From Bog-756 sp963727955 (lineage in GTDB: Bacteria > Actinomycetota > Acidimicrobiia > Acidimicrobiales > RAAP-2), in contig CAVSII010000001.1 in the NCBI GenBank assembly GCA_963727955.1, forward strand, positions 620,001 through 684,000: 64,000 bases of DNA. The letters run 5' to 3'. Below are positions 24,774-33,690 of this stretch, in pieces; the stretch's first letter is position 1, and each line of letters begins with the position of its first letter. The notes below the pieces were generated by a model. It was not told the DNA's origin, did no database searches, and was given only the letters and a program-made list of their open reading frames with translations. The translations under genes were made by a program, and so were the position numbers.

Positions 24774-27254
24774 GTGACGACCGCCACCAAGCGGGCGGGC
24801 CGATCCGGGACGCCACGGTCGAAGGGAGGGACCGCGTCAGCGGCCCGTTCGCGCCCGTCGAACCGCAAGAAGTCCGCGCCGACGGTCACCGCCCGCCGGC
24901 GGGCCGGTTCCCGGTCCTCCGGCGGAAAACCCCAAAAGTCCGGGATGCTGGCCTCGATGGGTTCGATCGTTTCCGGCCATGCGGCCGACCTGTGGGGCGT
25001 GATGCTGGTCACCCTGGGCATCCTGACGGCGTTGGCCTTCTACGCCGACGCCCTCAACGCGGCCGGACACTATGCCCGGCTGGGCGTCGGTGACCTGCTC
25101 GGGTGGGGGCGGTTCCTGGTCCCGCCGATCACGCTGGGCGTCGGACTGCTGCTCCTGGTGGGCGGCCGGGACGAGGAGGGTGAGCGCACCAGTCGCGAAC
25201 CGGCCCGCGCTCTGATCGGCGCCACCCTGACCCTGTTGGCCGTGGCCGGTCTGGCGTCATTGGCCGGTGGTTCGCCGCCTCTGTCCAGCGCCACGGCCCA
25301 GCTGTCGGCGGCCGGCGGCTGGATCGGAGCGGTGATCGGCAACCCCTTGGGCTCGGCCCTCGGCGGGGTGGGCGCCACCACCGTGCTACTGGCCGTAGTG
25401 GTGGTGGCCATGGTCGTGCTGACCGGTGTCTCGGTCAGCACCGCTGCCGCCGGCGCCGTGGGTGCTGTGCGGTGGGGGGTGAAGGTGGCGTCCGGGGGCG
25501 ATCGGCGTCCCGGTGAAGGGGATCCCGACATCGATGAGCATCCGACCGATCCATTCGGTCGGACCACGGTCCCAGCCGATCCCGAACCGGACCTGGACAT
25601 GAGCCTGAGCAAGGTATCCGAGCCCGAGGAGGACGAGTCCCCGGAGGTGTCGGCGGCCGATCCGGTGGTCGACCCGATCGAACCACCGTCCACCGCACAG
25701 GTGTCGGCGGGCACGCCTCTCGAGATGAAGCTCGGCCCGACGGTGGGGGAGTGGCGGCTGCCGCCGGCCACCCTGCTCAAGCACGCCAAGCCCCACACTG
25801 TCGACGAACGGGAGGTGGACGCCGGGGGTACAGCCCTGGTGGCGGCCCTGGCCGCCCACGGCGTCGACACCCGGTTGCTGGGCCGGACGGTGGGGCCCAG
25901 TGTCACCCGCTACGAGCTCGAACTCGGGGCCGGGGTCAAGGTGGCCCGGGTCACCTCCCTCTCCCGTGACATCGCCTACGCCATGGCGTCACCCGATGTG
26001 CGCATCCTGGCCCCCATCCCGGGCAAGTCGGCCATCGGGGTGGAGGTTCCCAATCGTCGCCGCGAACTGGTGGCCCTGGGCGACGTCCTCTCGTCGCCCG
26101 AAGCGGCCAAGGCCGACCATCCCCTCGAAGTGGCTCTCGGACGTGATATTGCCGGTCGTGCCGTCATGGTCAATTTGGCGGAAATGCCCCACGTGCTGGT
26201 GTCCGGGGCGACCGGGTCGGGCAAGTCGTCGTGTATCAACTCGCTGCTGACCTCCATACTGACCCGGGCCACGCCCGACCAGGTACGGCTCATCCTGGTC
26301 GATCCCAAGCGGGTGGAGCTCGGGCAGTACAACGATCTTCCTCATCTGCTCACCCAGGTGGTGGTCGACCCCAAGAAAGCGGCCAACGCCCTGAGTTGGG
26401 CTGTCACCGAGATGGAGCGTCGTTATGACCTCCTGGCCGAGGTGGGCATGCGAGACATCACCGGCTACAACGGTGCCTTCGACGACGGAGAACTGGCCGA
26501 CTACGAGGAGGCCTACCAGCTGCGGATGCGGGGTACGGGAAGCGACGAGGACGGCGCCGGGCAGGCCGACGAGGACCAGCCGGCCCACTACTCGCGGTTG
26601 CCCTTCATCCTCATCGTGGTGGACGAGCTCAACGACCTGATGATGGTGGCTGCCCGCGATGTCGAGGATTCGGTGTGCCGGATCGCACAGATGGCCCGGG
26701 CCGTGGGAATCCATCTGGTACTGGCCACCCAACGTCCGTCTGTCGATGTGATCACCGGGGTGATCAAGGCCAACATCCCCTCGCGGCTGGCCTTTTCGGT
26801 ATCCACCCAGGCCGACAGTCGGGTGATTCTCGATCAGGGAGGAGCAGAGCGGCTGATCGGCAAGGGTGACATGCTCTTGTTGTCGGCGTCATCGTCGAAT
26901 CCGCAGAGGCTCCAGGGCCCGTGGGTGAGCGAGGAAGAGGTCCGGGCCGTGGCCGCCCACTGGAAGAGGCAGAGGCCCATGGAGGTGGTGGCGGGGATAG
27001 AGGAGGTGGTGGGGAGCGGTGAGTCGAGGTCGGGAGACGACGACGGAGACGACGATCTTCTCGAGCAGGCCATGGACCTGGTCGTGCGCTCGCAGCTGGG
27101 TTCGACCTCCATGCTCCAGCGCAAGCTCCGGGTCGGGTTCGCCCGCGCCGGTCGGCTCATGGACCTGATGGAGAGGCGTGGCGTGGTGGGCCCGTCCGAG
27201 GGGTCAAAGGCGCGGGCTGTGTTGATGACCCCCGAGGAACTGGACGCCCGCTGA
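24774..27254 (+). CDS. ftsK: DNA translocase FtsK/SpoIIIE
   Basis: About 826 residues. It is a membrane-anchored, ATP-driven DNA pump that clears chromosomes from the division septum. The N-terminal 60 residues are basic, four hydrophobic segments follow (to about residue 230), then an acidic linker. The motor has Walker A GATGSGKSS and Walker B ILIVVDELNDLMM (most homologues have DELADLMM). The C-terminal gamma domain (QLGSTSMLQRKLRVGFARAGRLM) is the winged helix that reads KOPS-type DNA sites. GTG 24774 is preferred: TACCCT lies 10 nt upstream, giving a very short leader. GTG 24729 is an alternative. Confidence 0.94.
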   Translation: MTTATKRAGRSGTPRSKGGTASAARSRPSNRKKSAPTVTARRRAGSRSSGGKPQKSGMLASMGSIVSGHAADLWGVMLVTLGILTALAFYADALNAAGHYARLGVGDLLGWGRFLVPPITLGVGLLLLVGGRDEEGERTSREPARALIGATLTLLAVAGLASLAGGSPPLSSATAQLSAAGGWIGAVIGNPLGSALGGVGATTVLLAVVVVAMVVLTGVSVSTAAAGAVGAVRWGVKVASGGDRRPGEGDPDIDEHPTDPFGRTTVPADPEPDLDMSLSKVSEPEEDESPEVSAADPVVDPIEPPSTAQVSAGTPLEMKLGPTVGEWRLPPATLLKHAKPHTVDEREVDAGGTALVAALAAHGVDTRLLGRTVGPSVTRYELELGAGVKVARVTSLSRDIAYAMASPDVRILAPIPGKSAIGVEVPNRRRELVALGDVLSSPEAAKADHPLEVALGRDIAGRAVMVNLAEMPHVLVSGATGSGKSSCINSLLTSILTRATPDQVRLILVDPKRVELGQYNDLPHLLTQVVVDPKKAANALSWAVTEMERRYDLLAEVGMRDITGYNGAFDDGELADYEEAYQLRMRGTGSDEDGAGQADEDQPAHYSRLPFILIVVDELNDLMMVAARDVEDSVCRIAQMARAVGIHLVLATQRPSVDVITGVIKANIPSRLAFSVSTQADSRVILDQGGAERLIGKGDMLLLSASSSNPQRLQGPWVSEEEVRAVAAHWKRQRPMEVVAGIEEVVGSGESRSGDDDGDDDLLEQAMDLVVRSQLGSTSMLQRKLRVGFARAGRLMDLMERRGVVGPSEGSKARAVLMTPEELDAR

Positions 27255-27310
27255 GCCGGGGGCTCTCCGATCACCCCGGCTCCGAAGCGGCACCGACCGG
27301 TTCGCGGGAG

Positions 27311-28952
27311 ATGCCCGACGTGGTGGCGCCCGGATCGGTGCCGCTAACGCCGTCGCCGACCCACGACATCACGGCCGTTGCCACGGAGGGGTTGCCTCCT
27401 CCACCGGCGTCTCCGGTGGCGGCCGCCGGAGGAGAGGTCCCCGGCCATCCGGCTGCAGTCAGCGCTGGGGCAGCCGCCACCGGGCCGGCCGGCGCTGTAG
27501 CAACCACTGCCGAGGCACCCAGCGCTGAGGCAGTCACCGGGCGACACAGGCATCGTCGCCGGGAGAAGAAGAGGTCGTGGTGGCGGTGGGTGGTGGTGGC
27601 TGTCGTCCTCGTGCTCGGTGCTGTGGCCGTGGTGTCCGGCGTCCGGATCAACCGACCGCTCACTGCACCGTCGCTGGTATCCACTGTGCCGGCCTCGTTG
27701 ACGGTACCGGGCCGGGCCCCGGGCCTGCCCTGGCCGGTGGTCGGTCAGGGCGCGGTGGCGGTGCCTGCCCTCGGCTACGCCCACCAGTCAGGACCGGAGC
27801 CGTCCGTTCCCATTGCCTCGCTGACCAAGATGACCACCGCCGTTGTCATCTTGCGGGATCACCCGCTGGCAGCCGGCGCCAGTGGCCCGGTCATCACCGT
27901 CACCCCCACTGACGCACTGCAGTACGACGTCGATCTGGACAATGACGAGTCGAACATCCCCATCCAGGTGGGAGAGCAGCTCACCGAGCTGCAGATGCTG
28001 GAGGCCCTGCTCAACCAGTCGGCCAACGATGTCGCCTACAGCCTGGCCGTGTGGGACGCCGGGAGTGAGCCCGCCTTTGTGGTCAAGATGAACGCACTGG
28101 CGGCATCCTTGGGCGCCATCCACACCCACTACGTTGACGCCAGCGGGTTCGACCCGCAGTCGGTGTCGACGGCGGCCGACTGCCTGCGCATCGCCGCCGC
28201 GGGCATGGCCATCCCCGCCTTCGCCCACGTGGTGGGGATGGCAACCGTCACCCTTCCCTTGGTCGGGACGGTGGACAACATCGTCACCGAGATCGGGTCG
28301 GATGGTGTGGTCGGTGTGAAGTCGGGCTACACCTCCCAGGCCGGGCGGGTGCATGGTCCTGGCCGCCTATCGGATCGTGGGGGGACGGAGCGTGCTGGTT
28401 CTGGCCTCGGCCCTCGGACAGACGGTGCCACAGCCGCCCCCGCCCAAAAAGGCCCCGACCCACTCGGCGGCCACCACCCCAACCACCTCGACGACGACCA
28501 CCACCACATCGCCCTCCTCTACCACCACCACGTTGCCCTCGTCCCCGTCGCCGACCACGACGACCACGGCCCCGATCAATCCGATGGCCTACATGTACCC
28601 GCTGCTCTACGCCGGGCCGGTGACCGAAGGGCTACTGGACGCGGCCACCGCCGCCGTCGTCCCGGCCCGGCTGGTTACCGGGGGCCAACGGGTGATGACG
28701 GCGGTGGTCACCTGGAACGGCCGCAGTCATACGGTGGGGGTGGTGACCACCCAGGGGGCGTGGCTCCTGGGGTGGCCGGGCCAGAAGGTGACCTCGGCCG
28801 TCACCGTCCGGCCGGTACCGGCGGGCGCTCGACAGGGCACCGGGGCCGGACACGTGGTCTATGCCCTGGGGACCCAGAGGGAGTCGGTGCCGCTCACGCT
28901 CACCGCCACCCTGCCCGAGCCCACCTGGTGGTGGCGCCTGATGCACAACTGA
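27311..28952 (+). CDS. D-alanyl-D-alanine carboxypeptidase (S11), interrupted by a +1 frameshift
   Basis: The protein is split over two frames. The first frame gives a Pro/Ala-rich N-terminus, a transmembrane anchor near residues 88-110 and a penicillin-binding S11 domain with SLTK (IASLTKMTTA), SAN (NQSANDVAYS) and KSG (GVKSGYTSQAG). After GYTSQAG the frame runs into unrelated sequence, while the +3 frame from 28344 continues naturally as GGCMVLAAYR and then a Thr/Pro/Ser linker and a C-terminal domain. Removing one G from 28343-28345 joins them into 546 residues. The enzyme trims the terminal D-Ala of peptidoglycan stem peptides outside the membrane. It is either a sequencing error or a recently broken gene. 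Confidence 0.85.
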
Positions 28953-29003
28953 CCGGCCCGCCCGCCGCCAGCCACCGATTCCGTCGCCTCGACCCCCGCC
29001 GAG

Positions 29004-29009
29004 TACCGT
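29004..29009 (+). promoter_or_regulatory. candidate -10 element (TACCGT) for leaderless homoserine kinase
   Basis: TACCGT ends 6 nt before GTG 29016, so the expected transcription start coincides with the start codon. No clear -35 element is visible. Confidence 0.45.
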
Positions 29010-29015
29010 GTCGGT

Positions 29016-29903
29016 GTGCGAGCACGAGCGCCCGCCTCGGCGGCCAACCTTGGACCCGGTTTCGATACGTTGGCCATCGCTCTGGACAGATATGTCGAGG
29101 TCGAGGTCGAACCGGCCCCGCGCCTGGTGGTCCGGTCCGAGGGCGAAGGGGCCGAGTTGTCCGGCGACCCGTCCCACCTGGCCGCCCGGGTGGCCATCGA
29201 CGTGGCCGGCACCGACCAACTGGCCATCACCGTGCGCTCGCAGATTCCGATGTCCCGCGGACTGGGATCGTCGGCCGCCCTGGCCGTGGCCGCTGCCGCT
29301 GCCGCCGGAGCCGACGACCCCCTGGCCGTGGCCGCACGCATGGACGGGCACGCCGATAACGCCGCCGCTTCGATGGTCGGTGGATTGGTGGCGGCGGCGC
29401 GGGTGAAGGGCGGGGTGCGTGCCGTCCGGCTGGCCTTGGACGTCTCGTTGGCCTTTGTGGTCATCGTCCCGGAGTTGCACCTCGCGACGTCGCGTTCCCG
29501 CCAGGCCCTTCCCAACGAGGTGAGCCGCGAGAGCGCAGCCTTCAACCTGTCGCGGATGGCCCTGCTCATCGCCGGCCTGGCCGACAGCCGGGTCCTCATC
29601 GCCGAAGCCACCGAGGACCGACTGCATCAGGACTACCGGAGCCCGTTCTTTCCGGCCGCACCCCAACTTCTGGCTGCCATGGCCAGCGGCGGTGCCCTGG
29701 CCGTGTGCTGGTCCGGCGCCGGTCCCTCGCTGGTCGGCATCTGTCACGGATCGGAGGCACCCGAAGTGGAGGCGGCGGCGTCGGCCGCCCTCAAGGCCAC
29801 CGCCGTCGAGGGCCAGGTGCTCATCCTCCATCCCGACATGCACGGGCTGATCGTGGACGGCGAGGGCGGATCCGGGGTGTACGACTTCAACGCCGACGGC
29901 TGA
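29016..29903 (+). CDS. thrB: homoserine kinase (GHMP kinase)
   Basis: A 295-residue GHMP-fold kinase that phosphorylates homoserine for threonine synthesis. The N-terminus RAPASAANLGPGFDTLAIAL and the ATP loop PMSRGLGSSAALAVAAA are the standard ThrB motifs, and GGALAVCWSGAGPSLVGI matches the third GHMP motif. Neither hom nor thrC is in the window. The GTG start is supported by a TACCGT -10 element 6 nt upstream and the absence of a ribosome-binding site. queF follows after 28 bp with its own possible promoter. Confidence 0.92.
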   Translation: MRARAPASAANLGPGFDTLAIALDRYVEVEVEPAPRLVVRSEGEGAELSGDPSHLAARVAIDVAGTDQLAITVRSQIPMSRGLGSSAALAVAAAAAAGADDPLAVAARMDGHADNAAASMVGGLVAAARVKGGVRAVRLALDVSLAFVVIVPELHLATSRSRQALPNEVSRESAAFNLSRMALLIAGLADSRVLIAEATEDRLHQDYRSPFFPAAPQLLAAMASGGALAVCWSGAGPSLVGICHGSEAPEVEAAASAALKATAVEGQVLILHPDMHGLIVDGEGGSGVYDFNADG

Positions 29904-29931
29904 GCCGTTAGCATAGACAGGACAGACAATT

Positions 29932-30282
29932 GTGCCGACCCAACCTTCGAAAGACCTCCAGGTGGTGGCCAACCCCCGCCCCGGGCGCGACTACCAGGTC
30001 CGATGTGTGAGTCCGGAGTTCACCTGTCTGTGCCCCCTCACCGGCCAGCCGGACTTCGCCACCGTCACCCTCACCTACGTGCCCGGCCCCTCGATCGTGG
30101 AGCTCAAGTCGCTCAAGCTCTACCTATGGAGCTACCGCAACGAAGGCGGGTTCCACGAGGACGTGACCAACCAGATCCTCGATGACCTGGTGGCGGCGGT
30201 GGCGCCACGGCGGATGACGGTCACCACCGACTGGCTGGTCCGCGGGGGAATCCACACGGTGGTGGAGGCCTCCCACCCCTAG
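29932..30282 (+). CDS. queF: NADPH-dependent 7-cyano-7-deazaguanine reductase
   Basis: A 116-residue unimodular QueF of the tunnelling fold, which reduces preQ0 to preQ1 in queuosine synthesis. The catalytic Cys lies in FTCLCPLTGQPDFA, and the QueF motif is VELKSLKLYLWSYRNEGGFHE. No other queuosine genes (queC, D, E, tgt) are nearby. A TAGCAT at 29909-29914 may be its -10, leaving a leader of about 10 nt. The start is GTG 29932 with no Shine-Dalgarno sequence. miaB, another tRNA-modification gene, follows after 60 bp. Confidence 0.94.
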   Translation: MPTQPSKDLQVVANPRPGRDYQVRCVSPEFTCLCPLTGQPDFATVTLTYVPGPSIVELKSLKLYLWSYRNEGGFHEDVTNQILDDLVAAVAPRRMTVTTDWLVRGGIHTVVEASHP

Positions 30283-30330
30283 AGGCGGGGCCTCCCACTG
30301 CTGACGGCGGGGCCTCCCTCGCCAGGACCG

Positions 30331-30336
30331 TATCCT
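30331..30336 (+). promoter_or_regulatory. candidate -10 element (TATCCT) for leaderless miaB
   Basis: TATCCT ends 6 nt before GTG 30343. Just upstream, a 13-bp GC-rich direct repeat (GGCGGGGCCTCCC) occurs twice, at about 30284 and 30307. Confidence 0.45.
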
Positions 30337-30342
30337 GGGGCG

Positions 30343-31806
30343 GTGACCACGACCGATTCCGGAGTTGAGCCCGAAACAGGAGTGGGCACCGGACCCTCGG
30401 ATCGACCCCGGACTTTCCACATCCGGACCTACGGGTGCCAGATGAACGAACACGACTCGGAGAGACTGGCCGGCGCTCTGGTGGCCGACGGTCTGGTGGC
30501 CACCTCCGACTTCGACACCGCCGACGTCGTGGTCTTCAACACGTGCTGCATCCGTGAGAACGCCGACAACAAATTCTACGGACACCTCGGGAACCTCAAG
30601 ACGATGCGGGAGAACCGGCCCGACATGCAGATCGCGGTGAGCGGGTGCTTGGCCCAGATGGACGGTGAACGGGTCCGCCAGCGGGCGCCCCACGTCGATG
30701 TGGTGCTGGGTACCCACAACCTGCACCGTGCCCCTGAACTGCTGCGGCAGGCGGCCCGGTCGGGCCCGGTGGTCGAGATCCTGGACGGGCCCGTGGTGGG
30801 GACCGACGGGCGGTCCACCGCTGCGGAGGGATCCGCCCTGGCCGCGGTGCGGGACGTTCCCTACGCCGCCTGGGTCACCATTCAGACCGGCTGCGACAAC
30901 TCGTGTGCCTTCTGCATCGTTCCGGCCGTGCGCGGACCAGAGGTGTCCCGCAGGGCCGACGACTTGGTAGCCGAGGTGCGGGCCTTGGCCCGAAGAGGGG
31001 TGACCGACGTGACCCTGCTCGGGCAGAACGTGAACTCCTACGGCCGCGACCTCACCCGTCGCCGACCCCTGTTCGCCGACCTTCTGCGGGCGGTGGGTGC
31101 GGTCGAGGGGATCCGGCGGGTGCGCTTCACCAGTCCCCACCCCAAAGACCTGCGGCCCGAGACCATTGCCGCCATGGCCGAGACCGATGCCGTCTGCAAC
31201 CACCTGCACCTCCCGCTGCAGTCGGGCAGCGATGCGGTGCTGTCGGCCATGCGCCGGGGTTACACGGCCGACCGCTATCTCGGCCGTCTGGCCGCGGCCC
31301 GGGCCGCCATCGACGACCTGGCGGTGACCACCGACATCATCGTCGGCTTTCCGGGCGAGACCGATGACGATTTCGAACGGACCCTCGAAGTGGCGGCCGA
31401 GGCGTCCTACGACAGCAGCTACACCTTCATATTCTCGCCCCGCCCGGGAACCCGGGCGGCGGCCATGGGTGAGCACTTCGTGCCCGGCGAGGTGATCGCC
31501 GAGCGGTTCGAGCGTCTCCGGGTGGTGGTGGAGAGATCGGCCCTCAGCCGCCACCGTGCCCGGATCGGTCGGGTGGAAGAGGTGATGGTGGAGGGTCCTT
31601 CCAAGCGGGATCCGTCGGTGATCAGCGGGCGTACGGCGCAGAACAAGCTGGTGCATTTCGGTCCCCCCGACGGCGGTGGGGTGGCCGAGGGTTCGTACGC
31701 CGACGTGCGGGTCACCGGGGCCGCCCCCCACCATCTGACCGGTCGGTTGTCGGCGGTGACCGCCCGCCCGTCACACCGGGTGCTCATCCCCGTATCCGCC
31801 GGCTGA
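30343..31806 (+). CDS. miaB: tRNA-2-methylthio-N6-isopentenyladenosine synthase
   Basis: A 487-residue radical-SAM methylthiotransferase that adds the 2-methylthio group to i6A37 of tRNA. The N-terminal UPF0004 domain carries Cys32, Cys68 and Cys102 for the auxiliary cluster, and the radical-SAM cluster Cys are 184, 188 and 191 (GCDNSCAFCIVP). The C-terminal TRAM domain lies near residues 390-465. The substrate-making enzyme MiaA is encoded 14 bp downstream, so the two steps of A37 modification form an operon. Confidence 0.96.
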   Translation: MTTTDSGVEPETGVGTGPSDRPRTFHIRTYGCQMNEHDSERLAGALVADGLVATSDFDTADVVVFNTCCIRENADNKFYGHLGNLKTMRENRPDMQIAVSGCLAQMDGERVRQRAPHVDVVLGTHNLHRAPELLRQAARSGPVVEILDGPVVGTDGRSTAAEGSALAAVRDVPYAAWVTIQTGCDNSCAFCIVPAVRGPEVSRRADDLVAEVRALARRGVTDVTLLGQNVNSYGRDLTRRRPLFADLLRAVGAVEGIRRVRFTSPHPKDLRPETIAAMAETDAVCNHLHLPLQSGSDAVLSAMRRGYTADRYLGRLAAARAAIDDLAVTTDIIVGFPGETDDDFERTLEVAAEASYDSSYTFIFSPRPGTRAAAMGEHFVPGEVIAERFERLRVVVERSALSRHRARIGRVEEVMVEGPSKRDPSVISGRTAQNKLVHFGPPDGGGVAEGSYADVRVTGAAPHHLTGRLSAVTARPSHRVLIPVSAG

Positions 31807-31819
31807 CCGCGGGTTCCGG

Positions 31820-32851
31820 TTGACGGCCGCCGCAGACCCGCAGACCGTCGTCCTTCCTCCCGTGGTGGCCCTGGTCGGACCGACGGCGTCGGGAAAGTCC
31901 CGCCTGGCCCACCAGGTGGCCGTGCTGTCGGCGGTGACCGCCCCGGGCCCGCCGGTGGAACTGGTGTCGGTCGACTCCATGGCCGTCTACCGGGGCATGG
32001 ATATCGGCACCGCCAAACCCACCGGCGCTGAGCGCCGCGCCGTGCCCTACCACCTGATCGATGTGGTCGACCCGGACCAGGACTTCTCCGTGCAGCAATT
32101 CCAGGCGGCCGGTCGTCGCGCTCTGGACGACATCGCCGCCCGGGGGAACGGAGCCCTGCTGGTCGGAGGGACCGGCCTCCATCTGCGGTCGCTGGTCGAC
32201 GATCTGGCCTTCCCCGGTCGGTATCCCGAGGTGGCTGCCCACCTGGAACGCACCCTCGACGAGGCAACAGCGGCGGGGGATGGCGCCGTCGAGGCCCGCC
32301 TGGCGCTGCTTCATCAGACTCTGGTCGCACTGGATCCGGTGGCCGCCGCCCGGATCTCGCCCGCCAACCGCCGTCGGTTGGTGCGGGCCCTCGAGGTGTG
32401 CCTGGGTGCGGGGCGCCCGTTCTCGTCCTTCGGTCCCGGGCTCGAGCGCTACCCCGCCACCGGCGTCACCCTGATCGGTCTCCGCTGCGATCGGACCGAA
32501 CTCGATCGCCGCATCGCCGACCGCTTCGCCCGCCTGATGGACCGCGGACTGCTGGAGGAGGTGCGCTCACTGGCGGCCCGCCCCGCCGGCCTGTCCCGCT
32601 CGGCCCGCCAGGCCCTGGGCTACCGCGAGCTGCTGGCCCATCTCGAGGAGGGTCTCCCCCTGGAAGCAGCCGTGGCTGAGGCCATCCGGCGGACCCGTGC
32701 CTTTGCCCGTCGTCAGCTGGCCTGGTTTCGCCGCGACCCCCGTATCGTGTGGGTGGACCCCGAGGATGACCTCGTCGGTCCGATCGTGGCCCTGTTCAGG
32801 AATGGTCCCTGCTCCCGGGCCGCGGTGGGAGACTGTGAGCCGTCACCATGA
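31820..32851 (+). CDS. miaA: tRNA dimethylallyltransferase
   Basis: A 343-residue enzyme that transfers the dimethylallyl group to N6 of A37 in tRNAs reading U-starting codons. The P-loop is VGPTASGKSRL, with SVDSMAVYRGMDIGTAKP, GGTGLHLRSLVDDL and the C-terminal ALGYRELLAHLEEG and RQLAWFRRDP. The start appears to be TTG 31820, directly after miaB. Its stop overlaps the dapF start (ATGA). It works directly before MiaB. Confidence 0.95.
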   Translation: MTAAADPQTVVLPPVVALVGPTASGKSRLAHQVAVLSAVTAPGPPVELVSVDSMAVYRGMDIGTAKPTGAERRAVPYHLIDVVDPDQDFSVQQFQAAGRRALDDIAARGNGALLVGGTGLHLRSLVDDLAFPGRYPEVAAHLERTLDEATAAGDGAVEARLALLHQTLVALDPVAAARISPANRRRLVRALEVCLGAGRPFSSFGPGLERYPATGVTLIGLRCDRTELDRRIADRFARLMDRGLLEEVRSLAARPAGLSRSARQALGYRELLAHLEEGLPLEAAVAEAIRRTRAFARRQLAWFRRDPRIVWVDPEDDLVGPIVALFRNGPCSRAAVGDCEPSP

Positions 32852-33690
32852 CCCTGAACACGCCGGATATGCCCACCCTGTCCTTGACCAAGCATCACGG
32901 CGCCGGCAACGACTTCCTGGTCCTCATCGATGTGGCCGGCGCTGCCCCTCTGGGTCCGGATCTGGTCCGTGCCCTCTGTGACCGTCGGTTCGGTGTCGGC
33001 GCCGACGGCGTCATCCGGGTGCTCGACGGTGGGGGTCGTGCCGATCTGGCCATGGAGCTCACCAACGCCGATGGCAGCGGTGCCGAAATGAGTGGCAACG
33101 GTGTGCGCTGTCTGGCCCAGGCGGCAGTGGAAGCCGGCCTGGTGTCGCCGCCCGTCTTCACGGTGATGACGGTGGCCGGCATCCGTACGGTGGAGTACCG
33201 CGCCGAGGGGAATGCCGGTTCGGCCGAGGCGTCGGTGGACATGGGCGCGGCCCAGCTCGGGCCGGACCAACCTCCGCAGTACGGCGCCGACAAGGTCCGC
33301 CGGGTCGACATGGGTAACCCACACCTGGTCCTTCTCGGTCCCGATCCGGCCGAGGTCGACGTGGCCGGCATCGGCCGTCGCCTGCAAGGGGAGCACGACG
33401 GGGGGATCAACGTGGAGTTCATCACCGTCGTCCCCGGCGGCGAGGCCCTCACCCTCCGGGTGTGGGAACGGGGAGCGGGGGAGACCCGGGCGTGCGGGAC
33501 GGGCAGTGCCGCCGCCGCCGCTGCTGCACGCAGTTGGGATCTCGTCGGTGACGAGGTCGATGTCCTCAATCCGGGCGGAATGCTGCAGGTCACGCTGTCG
33601 GCAGCCGGTGTCCGCCTACGCGGTCCGGTGCACAAGGTGGCCGAGGTGACGGTGGATGTGCGCCAGATCATGGAATCGGCTCCGGCGTGA
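32848..33690 (+). CDS. dapF: diaminopimelate epimerase
   Basis: A 280-residue PLP-independent epimerase converting LL-DAP to meso-DAP. The two catalytic Cys are Cys88 (MSGNGVRCLAQ) and Cys216 (TRACGTGSAAAA), with GAGNDFLVL at the N-terminus. Both ends overlap neighbours by 4 bp (miaA upstream, hflX downstream), so it is translated as part of the miaB-miaA-dapF-hflX-dapC operon. Its product feeds MurE, encoded at 50.8 kb. Confidence 0.96.
   Translation: MTLNTPDMPTLSLTKHHGAGNDFLVLIDVAGAAPLGPDLVRALCDRRFGVGADGVIRVLDGGGRADLAMELTNADGSGAEMSGNGVRCLAQAAVEAGLVSPPVFTVMTVAGIRTVEYRAEGNAGSAEASVDMGAAQLGPDQPPQYGADKVRRVDMGNPHLVLLGPDPAEVDVAGIGRRLQGEHDGGINVEFITVVPGGEALTLRVWERGAGETRACGTGSAAAAAAARSWDLVGDEVDVLNPGGMLQVTLSAAGVRLRGPVHKVAEVTVDVRQIMESAPA

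Noticed and set aside
30264..30295. GGAGGCC/GGCCTCC inverted repeat across the queF stop codon
   Set aside because: It overlaps coding sequence, has a long loop and no T tract; it is probably a by-product of the GC-rich direct repeats there.
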